A stretch of DNA of 60,000 bases from Nymphaea colorata (lineage: Eukaryota; Streptophyta; Magnoliopsida; Nymphaeales; Nymphaeaceae). The notes under the pieces were generated by a model. It had not been told where the DNA came from and searched no databases. It saw only the letters and a list, made by a program, of their open reading frames with translations. This document shows positions 24,187 through 37,500 of this stretch, one piece after another. Made by a program: the position numbers and the translations under genes. The stretch spans positions 19,857,716-19,917,715 of the forward strand of contig NC_045144.1 of NCBI RefSeq assembly GCF_008831285.2, in the 5' to 3' direction. Numbering within the stretch: position 1 is the first letter of the stretch; the number at the start of each line of letters is the position of its first letter.

Positions 24187-24220
24187 AGCTTGATCTCTGG
24201 CACTTGCAGCTTCGAGGGCC

Positions 24221-24285
24221 GCTTCGAGGGCCGGAGGGGGAGGAGGACCAGAGGGGCAACTGGCCACGGACATTGCCGCCAACAT
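24221..24285 (-). pseudogene. Dead 5' stub of TRZ2 exon 1 (copy B)
   Basis: On the minus strand from ATG 24285 the frame repeats the first 21 or so codons of TRZ2 (MLAAMSVASCPSG and the proline run). It then passes a 12 bp duplication and leaves homology in the 3' flank of the cysteine-rich gene. The catalytic domain is absent. The upstream, promoter side remains similar to that of the live gene. Confidence 0.85.
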
Positions 24286-25404
24286 TCCTCTTCTTCCTCC
24301 TCCTCCAAACGATACTGGCGACTGTGTGGAAGATGAGCCGGAAATTTCGGATATAGGCGGGTCGGTTCGGCTTGGAGGCGTTACCGTCTGACCCAACCTA
24401 TATGGATCCGAAATGGATAGGATATAAACCAGTTAAGGTTTAAATTAGATTGGATTATGGATCCTATCCGCTTGTGGCCCCAGTTGGTAGTGCTAGCTTA
24501 TTTTCAGCCTTCATTGAACATGTAAGTAATATAGCTTCATTTTTATTACTTAAACTGGATTTGCATTTTTCGTTGAGATTGTCAAATAAAGACTTCAAGT
24601 GAAATGCTATTTTAAAGAACCAAAACAACAATTGTACGTTTTTCAACATTACCATTATTTTGTTATGTGCAAAGTTAAGTATTTTGGCTTTGAAATTTTC
24701 ATTTTACAATATCATGCACAGTCAAACACCAAATTTTCCCTAAAATAGGCAAAAAAAAGTTTGACATGCCCAACACTAAAGCTCTATTTGTTTAGGTAAA
24801 TGTAGGTTTAAAGATTCTAAGCTTCAACGAGTATAACATAATTGGTTGTCAAGGTAGATATATAGAAGGGGCATCATATGTTTGATTTTTATGAGTGCTA
24901 CTTTATTTCTTGGATCGTAAAAGATGTTAGTGTGACACTCTAGTTGATGGGTGTATTGTACCTTACTCAGGTTCTAATGTAGTTCAAAACTCTAAAGGTA
25001 AAGGGAATTAGGGGGTGTACCTAGATCTTGATGCAATTCAAAAACCCTAAAAGTTGGGAGAATAGATGCGTTTGAATCTTCTTCAAACGGTATATTGTTA
25101 ACCTTTGGTGAGCCGACGGTTTGAAGGTTCTAAAAAAAAAGTATGTACAACATTATGGTAAACTCATTCCTTTGCCTAGCCTTTTATTTCAAGATCATTT
25201 TGGGTCGTCGTTGGACCATTGGGCATCTTAATAGCATTCTCAATCAGAACAAGCGACCAATTTGAAGCCTTGCATTTAAATGAGACAGGGTTTAATCTCT
25301 TGTATTTGTAAAAGTATTTCAAATTCATAGTCTATAATCTCACAAGTTGTTTTGGACAGCAAGGGAGCCAAAAGTGGGCTCGTGTGGCAGTTGCCCACAA
25401 GGTC

Positions 25405-26790
25405 TTGCACATTCTTAGTTAAGAAATTTTGGAGGGTTAGTCTAGCCTTGTGGGTTGCCCCTACTAGACCTGGTTCATGCCCTTGAGTCCTTGCTCAAAG
25501 CTACTTTTTGAATGTATTAGTGTCTCAATCAATTACTTGTAACTCTACCTTTGAGTTTGGCGTTAAAGAGAAAGATAAATCTGACTTTGGTTCCTATTCT
25601 CTTCACCAGCTTGTAATCGCTGCTCCATCCGAAGCACTGGAGCCAGAAATTTTGTGCTAAGAGGTTATATGAATAACCAAAAAAGTGGTGTATAGTTAAG
25701 GTATTATTCGATTTGAATTTGATCCATTGACATCTCTAATTCTAGTAATGTTCTTTGAGTGTTAGAGAGACATGTCACACTGGCCCATACCTAGCTTGAC
25801 CACTGCATGCAGCATAGAAAGTGGAGCTGGTATACTACTCTTAGTCATAGGACTCATGACTGTTTAATTTGGCTTATGCAATGAGCCATTGGGCATAGAG
25901 TCACAACAAGTGAAAACTCGTTATCGAGTAGAGCGATAATCGATCGTCTTGCTTAATGACATATAGTCGGCAACTGGCTTCGACAGAGGACTTCCTATGT
26001 ACTCTTTTAATAAACACTTATTTTGTGGATAAGCAAAGGTGGTTCATAGAAGAACACGATTTCTGGCTCTTCCAAAACGTGATAATAAATTGTTTGGTAT
26101 GTATTTTTATTCCAAAGTGATAGAAAAGGTGGAATATACCTATAAAGTAAAATAACAAGTATCAAGTATATATGTACAATAGAAAATCTATGGTTTATGA
26201 ACTCAACTACAAAATAATAGCAACATGTGTCAAAGTAATTTATCTCTAATAAATAACTACAATACTTTGTTTCTTGGTGATATTGGGTATATAATAGTTA
26301 GATTGGTGGTGAAAGAAGCAATCCAAAATGGATCGGTTTGCCTTGAATCAATTCACCAAAACCAGAACTTAGTCCTTTGTGATTCGGTTACATTTGGTAT
26401 AGAACTTGACTCGTTACCCGATTGCAACTATGTTTTATATTACAAAAGATGGTAAAAAAATGGTAAGAAGAAAGGCAGAAGAAACATCAAGTTAAAAACC
26501 TTGAATAAAGTTCTTATATAAGTTCTGACAATTTATCAGCGGACCTCTTAAAAAGTCGATGCTCCATTTTGTTTTTGGAGTGATATGTTTCTGCCCTGTC
26601 CTTGACGCAAAAACAATGCAAACCACGCCTTTTGGCTTGTTCCTTTAACATGGCAGTGGTGATTATGTTCAACGTGTTTGAATAAGGGCATCAAACATCC
26701 TCTAAGAGCATATTCGAATCACTGTTCAAAAAATAGAACGGAGTAGCAGTGTTCCATTTCGAAGCGTCAAAATTAAACACAAAGTGGAAT
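25405..26790. mobile_element. 1.4 kb insertion present only in copy B
   Basis: Copy A reads directly from GGCACTTGCAAGGTGCACAT to ACTACGTTCCTACATT near 15755-15785. In copy B about 1.4 kb separates the matching words. TGCACA occurs at both edges (near 25407 and 26790), possibly a target duplication. The insert has no recognised coding domain; the 76-codon frame at 26225-26455 shows no known motif. The element class is unknown. Confidence 0.5.
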
Positions 26791-26840
26791 GCACACTACA
26801 TTCCTGCATTCTGAATTTGCCGTTCTCACCATTCCTTGGG

Positions 26841-27096
26841 TAGGGCTGCACATGAGTCAAGTCGCTTGACTCGGCTCAAAAAAATTTAGCTCGAGCTCGA
26901 CTCAACTCGTTTAACTCATTTACCTTGTTTAGGCATTAATTTGTATAAGCATTAACTAGTTGAACTCGTGTAAGCGTTAACTTATGTAACTCGTTTAACT
27001 CTTATAAGTGTTACCTCTTTTAACTTGTGCAAATTTGTTTTTATCTTAAAAGTTAAAATCGGTTTTTCGGTGAATCGGTTTTTAGCAAATATGTTA

Positions 27097-27100
<4 letters not shown>
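26841..27100. mobile_element. hAT-type MITE, copy B, right end lost
   Basis: TAGGGCTGCACA at 26841 follows an intact TCCTTGGG (26833-26840). The interior matches copy A for about 260 bp and then stops at CTCTCTC(TA)n. The right terminal repeat and its target duplication are missing, so a deletion has joined the MITE interior to the microsatellite. Confidence 0.72.

Positions 27101-27103
<3 letters not shown>

Positions 27104-27171
<68 letters not shown>
27104..27171. repeat. (TA)34 microsatellite
   Basis: A pure TA run, the reduced counterpart of the long TC/TA/GA tract in copy A. Confidence 0.97.
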
Positions 27172-27174
<3 letters not shown>

Positions 27175-27298
27175 CCTTTTATTTGCCAATAACTCCTTTT
27201 GAAACAAAGAATCAAACAATGGAGCAGCTGACAAGAGACGCGAGAACAGCTGTTCTCTTCTCTTAAAACAGATATATAAGAATTTTGTATCATTATTT

Positions 27299-27450
27299 AA
27301 AAAAAAAAAGTACACTGCCGAGGTCGATATTGTAGTGAGAGAGTGCTTAGCTGGGATTCGACCCGTTGACCAACGGATAAAGTGCTTCCGCGCCTTCAGC
27401 TACCACGATCTTGGCGTAGTTGCAACCACCGTCAGCCACTAAAGGGGGGC
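27299..27450 (-). mobile_element. Possible SINE, fuller copy
   Basis: The minus strand carries GTAGCTGAAGGCGCGG, then GGGTCGAATCC, then about 45 bases of body ending in a T run (11 A on the plus strand at 27299-27309). A tRNA-like head with a poly-T end resembles Au-type plant SINEs. The head sequence also occurs in copy A. Confidence 0.35.
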
Positions 27451-28363
27451 ATTTTTTTTTTGTTTCAAACACTGTTTTTGTTTTAATTTCAAATCGACTG
27501 CTTCAAGTTTTTTGGTTTTTGTTATGCTGATCCCATGAAACAGATTACGTGTTGATGAACCAATTATTTGTTACGATTTTTCAAAATGGCTCAATCACTT
27601 TTTCGGACATATGACACATTTACCTTTGTTTTTTTCCTATTTCATTGTAATGAAAATCTCGTCTTTTAGGAGAAGAAGAAATAGTGACGTCCTTCGTTAG
27701 TTTATAAAAAAATGTTAACTTGAGACTTTTCGCCACATTAAAAAAGGTTTAATGTAAAAATTGGGAAGTACCCGGTCCGTGCCTGAGATTATAATCAGAA
27801 GTTCAGCCCTTAAGCGAAACTATCTTAACGATTCAGAAGTTAGTAGTTTTCTTTGAGGGGCCTGCGTTATGCTAATAATTTTGAAAATGGACCGTCATTT
27901 TGCATTTCTTCAATAAAAAACTTTATTTTGTAAAAACTGCAGATAATTAGAGCAAGCTCTCATTTTAAACGATGCTATTACTACAAACATATAAGTTACC
28001 ATCACTAAGAAAACATTACTAATACTAACCCTTCAATACTTACTTATTGTTATATTTATATAATTTTGTTATGTTACACACATAGTGCCGCTTTGGAAGT
28101 CTTTAACTAATATTTTTTTATGAAATGCGATAAAAGTAACTTCAATTTCATAATTTACTCCATGTTATAATAAATAACATGATCTGCAATGTGATGATCT
28201 TGTTGAGAAAATCATGAAATCGATTCGTGTCCTAAACTTATAGGCTAAACAGGAGGCCTTTGGTGAAAATTTTCATAGAAAAGTATACACGTGATGTCTA
28301 TGTCCGACCCTTGACCAGGAAGGAGAAGGCGGTTGGACACTAATCTTTGCAACAGAAACGCGG

Positions 28364-28369
28364 TATATA
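28364..28369 (+). promoter_or_regulatory. Possible TATA element of FAH
   Basis: CGCGGTATATACGA lies about 175 bases before the FAH ATG. It is kept in copy A (17703-17710) at the same distance from its ATG. The position is plausible for a core promoter but unproven. Confidence 0.3.
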
Positions 28370-28539
28370 CGACGACGCTTGGCGGATAAAGGACATGATG
28401 ACGCTGAAGACTCAGAGAGTGGCGGAGCCGCAGTAGTGGTAAGTAGCAATTAGAAACTCCTCCTTGTTGCTGCTCCTGCCGCCGCCGGCATCGCCGGAGA
28501 AGACAAGGCGACGAAAGAGGAAAAGAAAGAAGGTTGGTG

Positions 28540-31500
28540 ATGAGGTCCTTCGTGGATGTCGATCCCGACTCCCACTTCCCGCTGGAGAACCTGCCCTTCG
28601 GCGTGTTCAAACCCGCCGATGACAAGGAAGGCCGTCCCGGCGTCGCTATCGGCAATTTCGTCCTCGACCTCTCGGAGATCGCCGCTGCCGGCCTCTTCTC
28701 CGGTCCCATCCTCTCCGGCAACTCGCAATGCTTCTTCCAGGTCTATCCTCTCCTTTTCCCTTTCTTTCATTGTTACTTTTTACGCACTTCTTCGGATGAA
28801 AGGGCGACCGGTCGCCTGAATCGTATCGCAAAGATTGATGCATTTGCACATGGTTTATTTTCATCTTTAATGAAATGATTCTTAGGAAGCCTCCCAGCAC
28901 TTGGCTTGTGACTCGTGAGTGGGACATAGAACATGGTTAAGGTGAATCTGGTGGATGATTTTGATGATGGGATGATGATATCTGAATCACGGTGACGAAA
29001 TTTCTGGTTAAGAAGAAATACTGTTGATAGAATAGCGTCTCATTTGATCAGGAGATGACCTCCTCCAAGGTAGTCGTCTAGGTATTAACGGCTGCGTGAT
29101 GGATGCAGAGGGGAAGGTCATAAGAGAATGGTTTTCTTCGTGGGAGCATGCATGTGATCTTGGCGACAAGAACTCACTAGTTGGCTTAAGAGTTAAGGCA
29201 GTCAAGTGGGTATGAGTTATGATCTTTCACAGAGTCAAGGGTGCCTCTGGCTGTGGTGCTCATGTGAACTTCTATTCTTATGCATTGACATGTCCGATGT
29301 GAGAGCCGTTTTAAAGAAATAAAAAGAAAAGCTGTGTGGATATTTCTGTAGGAACTTGTAACGGTGGTTCAATGCTTACAATTACTTTCACCTTGTTATG
29401 ACATAATTTAAAATGTTTAATGCATCAAAGCTCTCTTAACTTTCACACATAATCTAGAATTGTGCTTTTTGCCGTTTGTGACCTCATATTCTGTATGCTG
29501 AGGACAACACCTGGTCTTAGACATTAGCAAAAAGCAGCAGCTCTTATACATTAGCAAAAATTAGCACACCATCTTGTCAGATGGTAGTCGCTATTGCTTT
29601 TGTTGGTATCTTGGCTATGGTGTCTTTACACTGTCCCGTGAAGTCTTTTATTTGTTCTACCGCTCATCTACATTAGTGGAACTGATTTAACATAATGTAT
29701 GTAGAGTGTTTCTAGCAACTGTTGCTAACATTATTTTTTAAATCATCAGCCATCTCTCAATATGTTTCTTGCGATGGGAAGGCCTGCATGGAAAGAAGCA
29801 CGTATGACGATTCAAAAATTGCTTTCAGGTGTAGTTGGATCTCATAGCAAAGTTCCAAGTGGTTCTAGCCTTGTTGGTTGGGTACATTTGTTAATTTTTC
29901 TAGAAGTTTGACTCTTTCTTTATACTTTCACTTGCAACCATTCTCATCAAGCAGATATGTCCAAGAGCTGTTTGGGTGGTTTTACGGTGATTTCCAATGT
30001 CACGTTTGTGTGGGAAAGGAAGAATTTGTACATTTTACCGTGAAATGCCCTGCTTATTATGTGGTCTACGTGACAAGGGTCCTTTCTTTTCTTGAAAGAA
30101 ACTGATAAATGATATGTAAAACCTTGGAAGAATTATTTGCGAAAATCAAAAACAGTATCTTCTCATTTTCAGTTCGAGTTCTGTTCTGAAACCTCTAAAA
30201 AAATGGCAGAGAACATGTTAGATACTTGTGATATGAATCATAAGTTCACATTAAATCATCAAAATGATGCACAATTATAATCATGGGTTGCTAGCTTTCA
30301 GTTTCAAAATTTTTCAAGCGGCAATCTTTCTCTTTGTAGACCTGGAACTAATGCTTCTGATAAACCTTCCGGATGAAAATTTTACCATTAGTTGTACTGA
30401 AACAATTATTTAGGTATTATAACTTTGAATAGACCATTGAGTTCATATTTGGGTATTGCCATTGTGAATTTCAGAGTAGCAATTATCAGCAAAAATATGT
30501 ACTTACAGCCTCTTCTTTCATAAGTTTCCATATTATGAAGACAAAGATTGTAATATAAGTTGGTTAGTTACATGTGGCTCTCGTTCTTCTTTTTTTCTTG
30601 CATATCTTGTAAAGGTATTTGAGATTAAATTGGACTGCTCAATTGTAGGAACAAACTTACATACAGATTCAAGTAACATATGAATTATATGAACGTTGTT
30701 TTTCAACTTTTCGGATTTCTTTTTTAACAAAAAGTGTTTTTTGTAAAGAAAATGTAATAAAGATTGTTAGATATATTAGAAGGTTTCAAATGATAAATGA
30801 AACTAATAAAAATGAGAATCAACATGAATTAGGCAGTATGTCTTAAATGAAAAGATAAAAAAATCATTAGAAACATTTTTAAAACCAAACAAATTAAATA
30901 AATATATACACTGAAAGCATATAAAAGGTAGTCTTCAAGTTGTTTAAGTATAATAACACTATGCCAATATTTACCTTAGAAGCAATATTTTGAGAAGAAA
31001 TTGATCTTTATCATTTAATTTTGGAGGTTTTCTCTCATCAGTGTTACTGCATTTTCAAATGATTGGTGTATGGTTTGTGTCATTTGCCAGTATTTCAAGC
31101 TGGTAGACTGCTTCTGCTGCAATCTTAAGTCTTACCTGTCCCTTTACATTTGACTGCGTGCACACTGGAAATCAGCTCCTTTTGGTTGAATATGATTCTC
31201 TCTGGCTGTTTATATTTATCAAATTTTATGCATATGACGTGGATATATTTTCTATGGTATATCAGGTCAAATTTGCCCTTCACTTTCAAATGCCAAATTT
31301 TATGATATCTCTAGGAGCATAGTGTGTTGTGACATCTTATCTGTTTGTTTTGATTGCTTAAGCAAGCTTCCGGCATGATGACATTATTGCTTATATCATT
31401 ATAACTTTTTCTGGGTTTCCTTCATAATTGTGATAAACTTATCTGGTTTTCCTTCATAATTGTGATAAACTTATCAATTTTCTGTCCTCAATGCAGCTGA

Positions 31501-34500
31501 TGAACCAACATTACGGGATGACCAAATCTTGAGAAAGAAGTCACTTTTCCCTATGGTATGATTTGTGAATGAGGATATATTTTCAGCTTTTCAGCATTCC
31601 ATATTTGTCTCCATAAGCAGCTGTAGTACATGCAATGCCTTGGATTTCAAGTTTAAGTGGGGTAGATCCAACCATAAAATTTGAAGAGGTCTCAATGTGG
31701 TATCAGAGATGAGTTGCATAATACATCTCTAAGCATGTAGGTTACACATGAAAAATATGGTATCAGAGATGAGTTGCATAATACATATGCATCAATGCTT
31801 CTTTCTTTTCCTTTTCTTTTTCTTTCTGCCATTATGGACATTGGAATATAGCCCCATAGGTCTCTTGAAGCAAAATCCTTAGGCTAAGGTGGGTGACTTT
31901 TTCATCCGACCTCCAACTACTGGATCATCCTACCCAACAATGACATGACTTGGAAACTTTTGTCTTTCAGACATTTTGATGGATTTATCGTGTAGTGGTC
32001 AACTTGTCTAGTTCGCTAGGCTAGTTTAGTAGACTGTTGACCAACTAAGCCTTTTTAGTCGCCTTCAGACTAAACTTGGGGTGACCCTAAAGTCAGTGAC
32101 TGATGGCCAGCTAGGCTGACTAGTTGATGACTATGTCTGACTGGTCCACATTTAAAGAAAAAAAGAAAGGAAAAAATTAATTTTAGAAGCTCAAGGCACT
32201 TGAATTTCGCAGAACTGATAGGTAACTTTTCTTCCTTCTTCTTCTTTTTACTTGTTTTTTTTCCTCTTACTGTCATGTTGCAGTTTGCATTGCGCTTCTT
32301 TCTTTTTCGTGCTTATGCTTCGATTTTTCTTCTTCATTTTTCTTTTATTTTCTCCTTCTTCTCACTGCCATGCTACCTGTCATTTTTTCATGCTTCATGC
32401 TTCTTCTTCTTCTTTCTATCATGAAGTGAGTGTTGTAGATTTTTATTGTTTCTCTTTCATTAAACTAGTGACTTTATGTATAGGTTCTTATGTGGCACCA
32501 GATGCTTATACTTTAATTAACATTCTGCAATATTGTGGGTAGTGAGTCCATTATGTTTTTCACTTGATTTACAGTAATGATATGTTTTGTTGTTTTTTGA
32601 CAATTTATTTGTGGTGTTTGGTGTATGCTTTTGTTGATTTTCCTTGTGGAATTTGCTTTGGCTGACTCGAACAAACCATTGCCAGCAGCTCCATTTAAGA
32701 GTGATGGGCTTGTGACTGATAGTTTTGCCTACATAGTGTAGTAAGCACTATTATAAATGTTGAGTTAAGGATGAAATGCTCAATCTAACCAAATGGATGC
32801 CTTTACTCACTGTGACTGATTGGCCATGTTAATAGATTCAGATCCCCACAGTCTATTGACAGGACAAGTGAGCATCTCATTGTTCATGAATATGGAAATG
32901 TTTCAAAAATAGCCCAAAAGGCCATGTTAGACTTAATTTTAATGTGTAAATGTAAAATGAGAAAACATATTAAATAAGGTTCAGGGGCTATTTTTCCTTC
33001 TGATATTGAATTTATGAAGCTTGAGGGTGTATAAGTTATGGTGGTAAAAACTTGTGACTGGCCAGTTGCATACACACACACACACTCTTTTATATATATA
33101 AAAGAGTGTGTGTGTGTGTATGCAATATCACAAAGGTTTTGGATATTTTGTCCACTATCTTTTATCATTAATGAAATATCACTTGCATGTATTGTCCATG
33201 GATGAGAAAAAAGTTGACTGTTTTCTTTGCTGGCTGGTGTTCACTACTTATGCAGGACCAAGTGAAGATGCTGTTGCCTGTTAGGGTGGGTGACTACACA
33301 GACTTTTTCTGCTCCATGTATCATGCAAGAAACTGTGGGACCATATTTCGTGGACCTGAACATGCAATTCCTCCTAATTGGTATGTTGCAAGAAAGACAT
33401 ATCGCTGTCTTTTCATGCAATCTCAAAGGACTTCCTTTGAGATTTTCAAAGCTAATTTGTAGTGTAAGGACCATATGATTCTTATTTTTATTTATATTCA
33501 TCTAATGGTAGAACATGTTGCTCAGGTTCCACCTTCCAATTGCTTACCATGGAAGGGCATCATCAATTGTGATTTCTGGAACTGATATCATTCGCCCAAG
33601 GTAACGAAATAATGTTGTGCTAACTCTCCCTTGCTGAGATAAGTTAATCGTCATTTCTAGTATTATGTGCCATTTATTAGATGATTCATTCTTCTTTATT
33701 CGTCTATTCCTTCTGCATGTTTTTTAGATTCCATAAGCATGTTATTGCCTGTTGCGTCTTTACACATGTTTTATAGGTGCCATGTTGTTTTCTTATATGG
33801 GTAACACCAATTTACTTATTCTGGCATTTATTATTATTTTACAGAGGGCAAACTCATCCTGTGGGCGATTCTCATCCATATTTTGGGCCAAGTAAAAAGA
33901 TGGATTTTGAACTTGAAATGGTTAGCCTTTGACTGTATTCCAATAAGCATGCCAATCTTTCACATGCAGATAGATACATGCACAAAAAACTTATCATTGT
34001 GCCTCTTCCATACTCTGACAGTACTATATTTTCAAAGAAAAGAAAAGCATATCTTAGAGTAACAAAGAAGTCAGTTTTGATGACTGACTCTGGAAATCAA
34101 GTTTTGCATGTACATGAGTGGCACAAATTTTTCAAGGAGAAATGCTGAAAGGTGCATGGGACTCTTGTGCATGTTCCTTCTGCATTATGAATGCTTTTAC
34201 TGCTTATCTGATTTTGTTAAACAGCAGATACTCTTAACTACATCTTCTTAGATCATCTGCAAAATTTTGATTTTTTAATTTGAGACATGTTTATTTCTGC
34301 CGGAATTTGAAACATGTTGATTTGTTGTAAATATTGAGCATAATATCATGCTGTTGTTCACAGGTGCTCACTATTGAATGTTGTATTTGGAGATTGGATG
34401 GGTTTGGACCCGTTTTAGTCTTGATCCATTCATAATTTATATGTTGCATGTATGGGTCTGGTCATTCTTGTGTGTAGGTGGTTGTAATCTCTATATTGGG

Positions 34501-37500
34501 TCAAGGGCACTCTTAACATTAGCAATATTGTTCATTACAACACACACACACACACACACATATATATATGCACATGTATGTAAAAACCAGATCAGGTCAT
34601 GATTCTCTCATAAGATGTTGTGACCTGTTGCAGCCCCTTCTTCTCTTTCTTGTGCAGGCATATCTGGTGAAGTCAGTTTTCTGACACTTACATGTGCATG
34701 TGCTCTGTTCTTCCCACACTAGTGCATTAGTTAGCTTTTGAAATTGCTCATGTGATAACTTTCTTGAGGTCCCACTTTTATCTGTGGGGAACATTATCTA
34801 TCTTTCACTAATTCTTTCAGATGATATCTTCCAGGCATCTATAGTTGGTACTGGAAATGCTTTAGGTACAAGTGTGAATGTAAACGAGGCATATGATCAT
34901 ATCTTTGGATTTGTTCTGATGAATGACTGGAGTGGTAATCAACCTCGCACCTTCTAGTTCTAGTCCCTGTATCTCATTTTCAAGAAGTGTGGTTGATGGT
35001 GACAAGTTTTGCAGCAAGGGATATCCAGGCGTGGGAATATCAGCCTCTTGGGCCTTTTCTCGGGAAGAGTTTTGGTGGGCAACTTTAATTGTGTAATGGC
35101 ATGATTGAAATGTATTTTTTTCAAGGTTAAATCATCTAAGTTTTTTCTAATTTGATATATTGCTCATGTGACTTTGTCATTTTCAAGGTACAACAATTTC
35201 TCCATGGATCGTGACTCTAGAGGCTCTGGAACCATTTGCTTGTGATTGCCCTAAGCAGGTCTATGTCTTTCTAAGTTCTCTGACTTAGGAACCTCGAAGC
35301 TGCTTTCTTTGATTGTGTTAACATGAACTACCAGATACTTCTTGGTCTATGCTTAACCTTGACATGCTTCATGTTTCTTTTGTCCTTATCCTTATTTTTG
35401 TCGTCCTTGTTGAGACAAGGCTATTCAGTATATTCTGTAGAAGAATAGGTGGTACTCATCATTGTTTGTTGTCCACGAGTTTTATTGATGTTGTGATAAG
35501 CTAGAGATGCTTGCATCATTTTTAACATGGGAGTACATGACTGAATTATTTGGAAAAGGATCCGATATGTTTAACCTTGTCATACAACTCACTATTCTTG
35601 AGCAAGTAATTGTCTATCAGAATATGGTGTTAGTTAACTAGGTTATTCTTTGATGGAATCTGTTTCTTCTTTATATAAGGGACTTTATCCTGTCCTTTGC
35701 TAAAGCAATCTGTTGCTTCTGTTTAATAATAGAAAAATTGATGGACTATATTTTTAAAGTTTATACCATGTCAAAATAGATGGCTTATTATGCATTTCTG
35801 TATGTTGTTGCCATATGCCTGTCAGTATCCCAATTAACTGTTTATATACTGAGTCGTCCATGTAAAGCCGAAACTTGGAACAAAAGAAATAAACTAGGGA
35901 ATTTTGTGGGGTTGTGGTAGTGCAAGGTGCCTGTGTTTACATGATGAAGATATTGACATAGGTTATGTGGTCATATCATTTATGTTTTGTTGTCTTAATG
36001 AAGATATGAAATGGATAATGTAGAAATACGAGCAAGAAGAAGACGAAGAGAAACAATGATCACGATGTAACGTGGAAAACCCTCTACACGAGGGAGAAAA
36101 AACCACGAATGAGGAGGAGTTGGTGCCCACTAGCAGCCAGACTCTCTCTCTCTTAAGATTATCATTAACACTTAAGGATTAGGGTTACATGACTTAAGTA
36201 GAGCCCAAAACGGGCTACAAGGCGGGTCGGGTATGGATCCGGACCCGAAACCCACAATCTATCAACACTCCCCCTCAAGTTGGGCGTACATATCAAACAT
36301 GCCCAACTTGGATACATTCCTCTCAAATGAAGCTGAAGGAAGAGCTTTCGTCAGAACATCAGCAGTTTGGTCTTCAGACTTCATGTAAGGTAAGATCAAC
36401 TCTTTCGCATCAATCCTTTCCCGAATGAAGTGACGATCAATTTCAACATGTTTTGTTCTGTCGTGAAGTACAGGATTGTTGGCTAAGTTGATTGCAGACT
36501 TGTTATCACAATACATCTTCATAGGTCCTTCAATCTCTATTCCAATGTCAGTCAACAATATCTTCAACCATAATAACTCTGACACTCCCATAGCAACTGC
36601 CCTATATTCTGCCTCTGCACTGGATCTAGAGCAAACATCCTGTCTCTTGCTCCTCCATACAACAAGGTTTCCTCCCAAGTAGACACAGTACCCTGTAGTG
36701 GATCGTCTGGTATCACCACAACCTGCCCAATCCGCATCAGAATAGCCCTCGATTTCCACAGTCTCTTGTTTCACATACAGGAGTCCCTTACCAGGATTTT
36801 TCTTCAGGTAGCATAGCACTCTGTCCACAGCCTTCAGATGTGCATCGGTTGGCGCATGCATGAATTGGCTCAAAACATTCACCGCAAAGGTGATATCAGG
36901 TCTCGTGAGGGTAAGATAAATTAGCTTCCCAACCAAACGTTGATATCTTCCCTTGTCTTCTTCACAGAGAGGCTCTCCATCTCTAAGACTCAACTTGTGC
37001 CCAGTGTCAAAAGGGGTAGGAGTAGGTCTACATCCCAATTTACCAGTTTCTTCCAGCAGGTCTAATGTATATTTCCTTTGGTTTAGTACAAGACCAGTAC
37101 TAGACCTAGCAACCTCCATACCAAGAAAATACCTTAGTTTTCCAAGATCTTTGAGGTCGAATTCTGTAGCCAGTAACCCTTTTAGCTTGATAATCTCCTC
37201 CTCATCATCTCCAGTAACAATCATGTCATCTACGTAGACGAGCAGGAGAGTAACCTTGCTCTCCTTCTTCTTCACAAACAGAGTGTGATCTCCATTTCCT
37301 TGTTTGTATCCATGACGTATCATCACTCTTCTCAGTCGTTCAAACCACGCTCTGGGCGATTGCTTAAGGCCATACAATGCCTTTTTCAGCTTACAACACA
37401 TTTCTGGTTCTTCATATCCTGGAGGCATATGCATATATACTTCTTCTTCGAGGTCACCATTGAGGAATGCATTCTTAACATCCAGTTGATACATCTTCCA

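Larger units (their letters stand above)
24209..29570. repeat. Copy B of duplicated TRZ2-FAH promoter segment
   Basis: Homology to copy A starts at 24221 inside TRZ2 exon 1, just after a 12 bp repeat of GCTTCGAGGGCC, and ends near 29570 in FAH intron 1. It keeps the live FAH start and a dead TRZ2 stub. It carries a 1.4 kb insertion (25405-26790), a truncated hAT MITE and a shrunken TA microsatellite. Confidence 0.92.
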
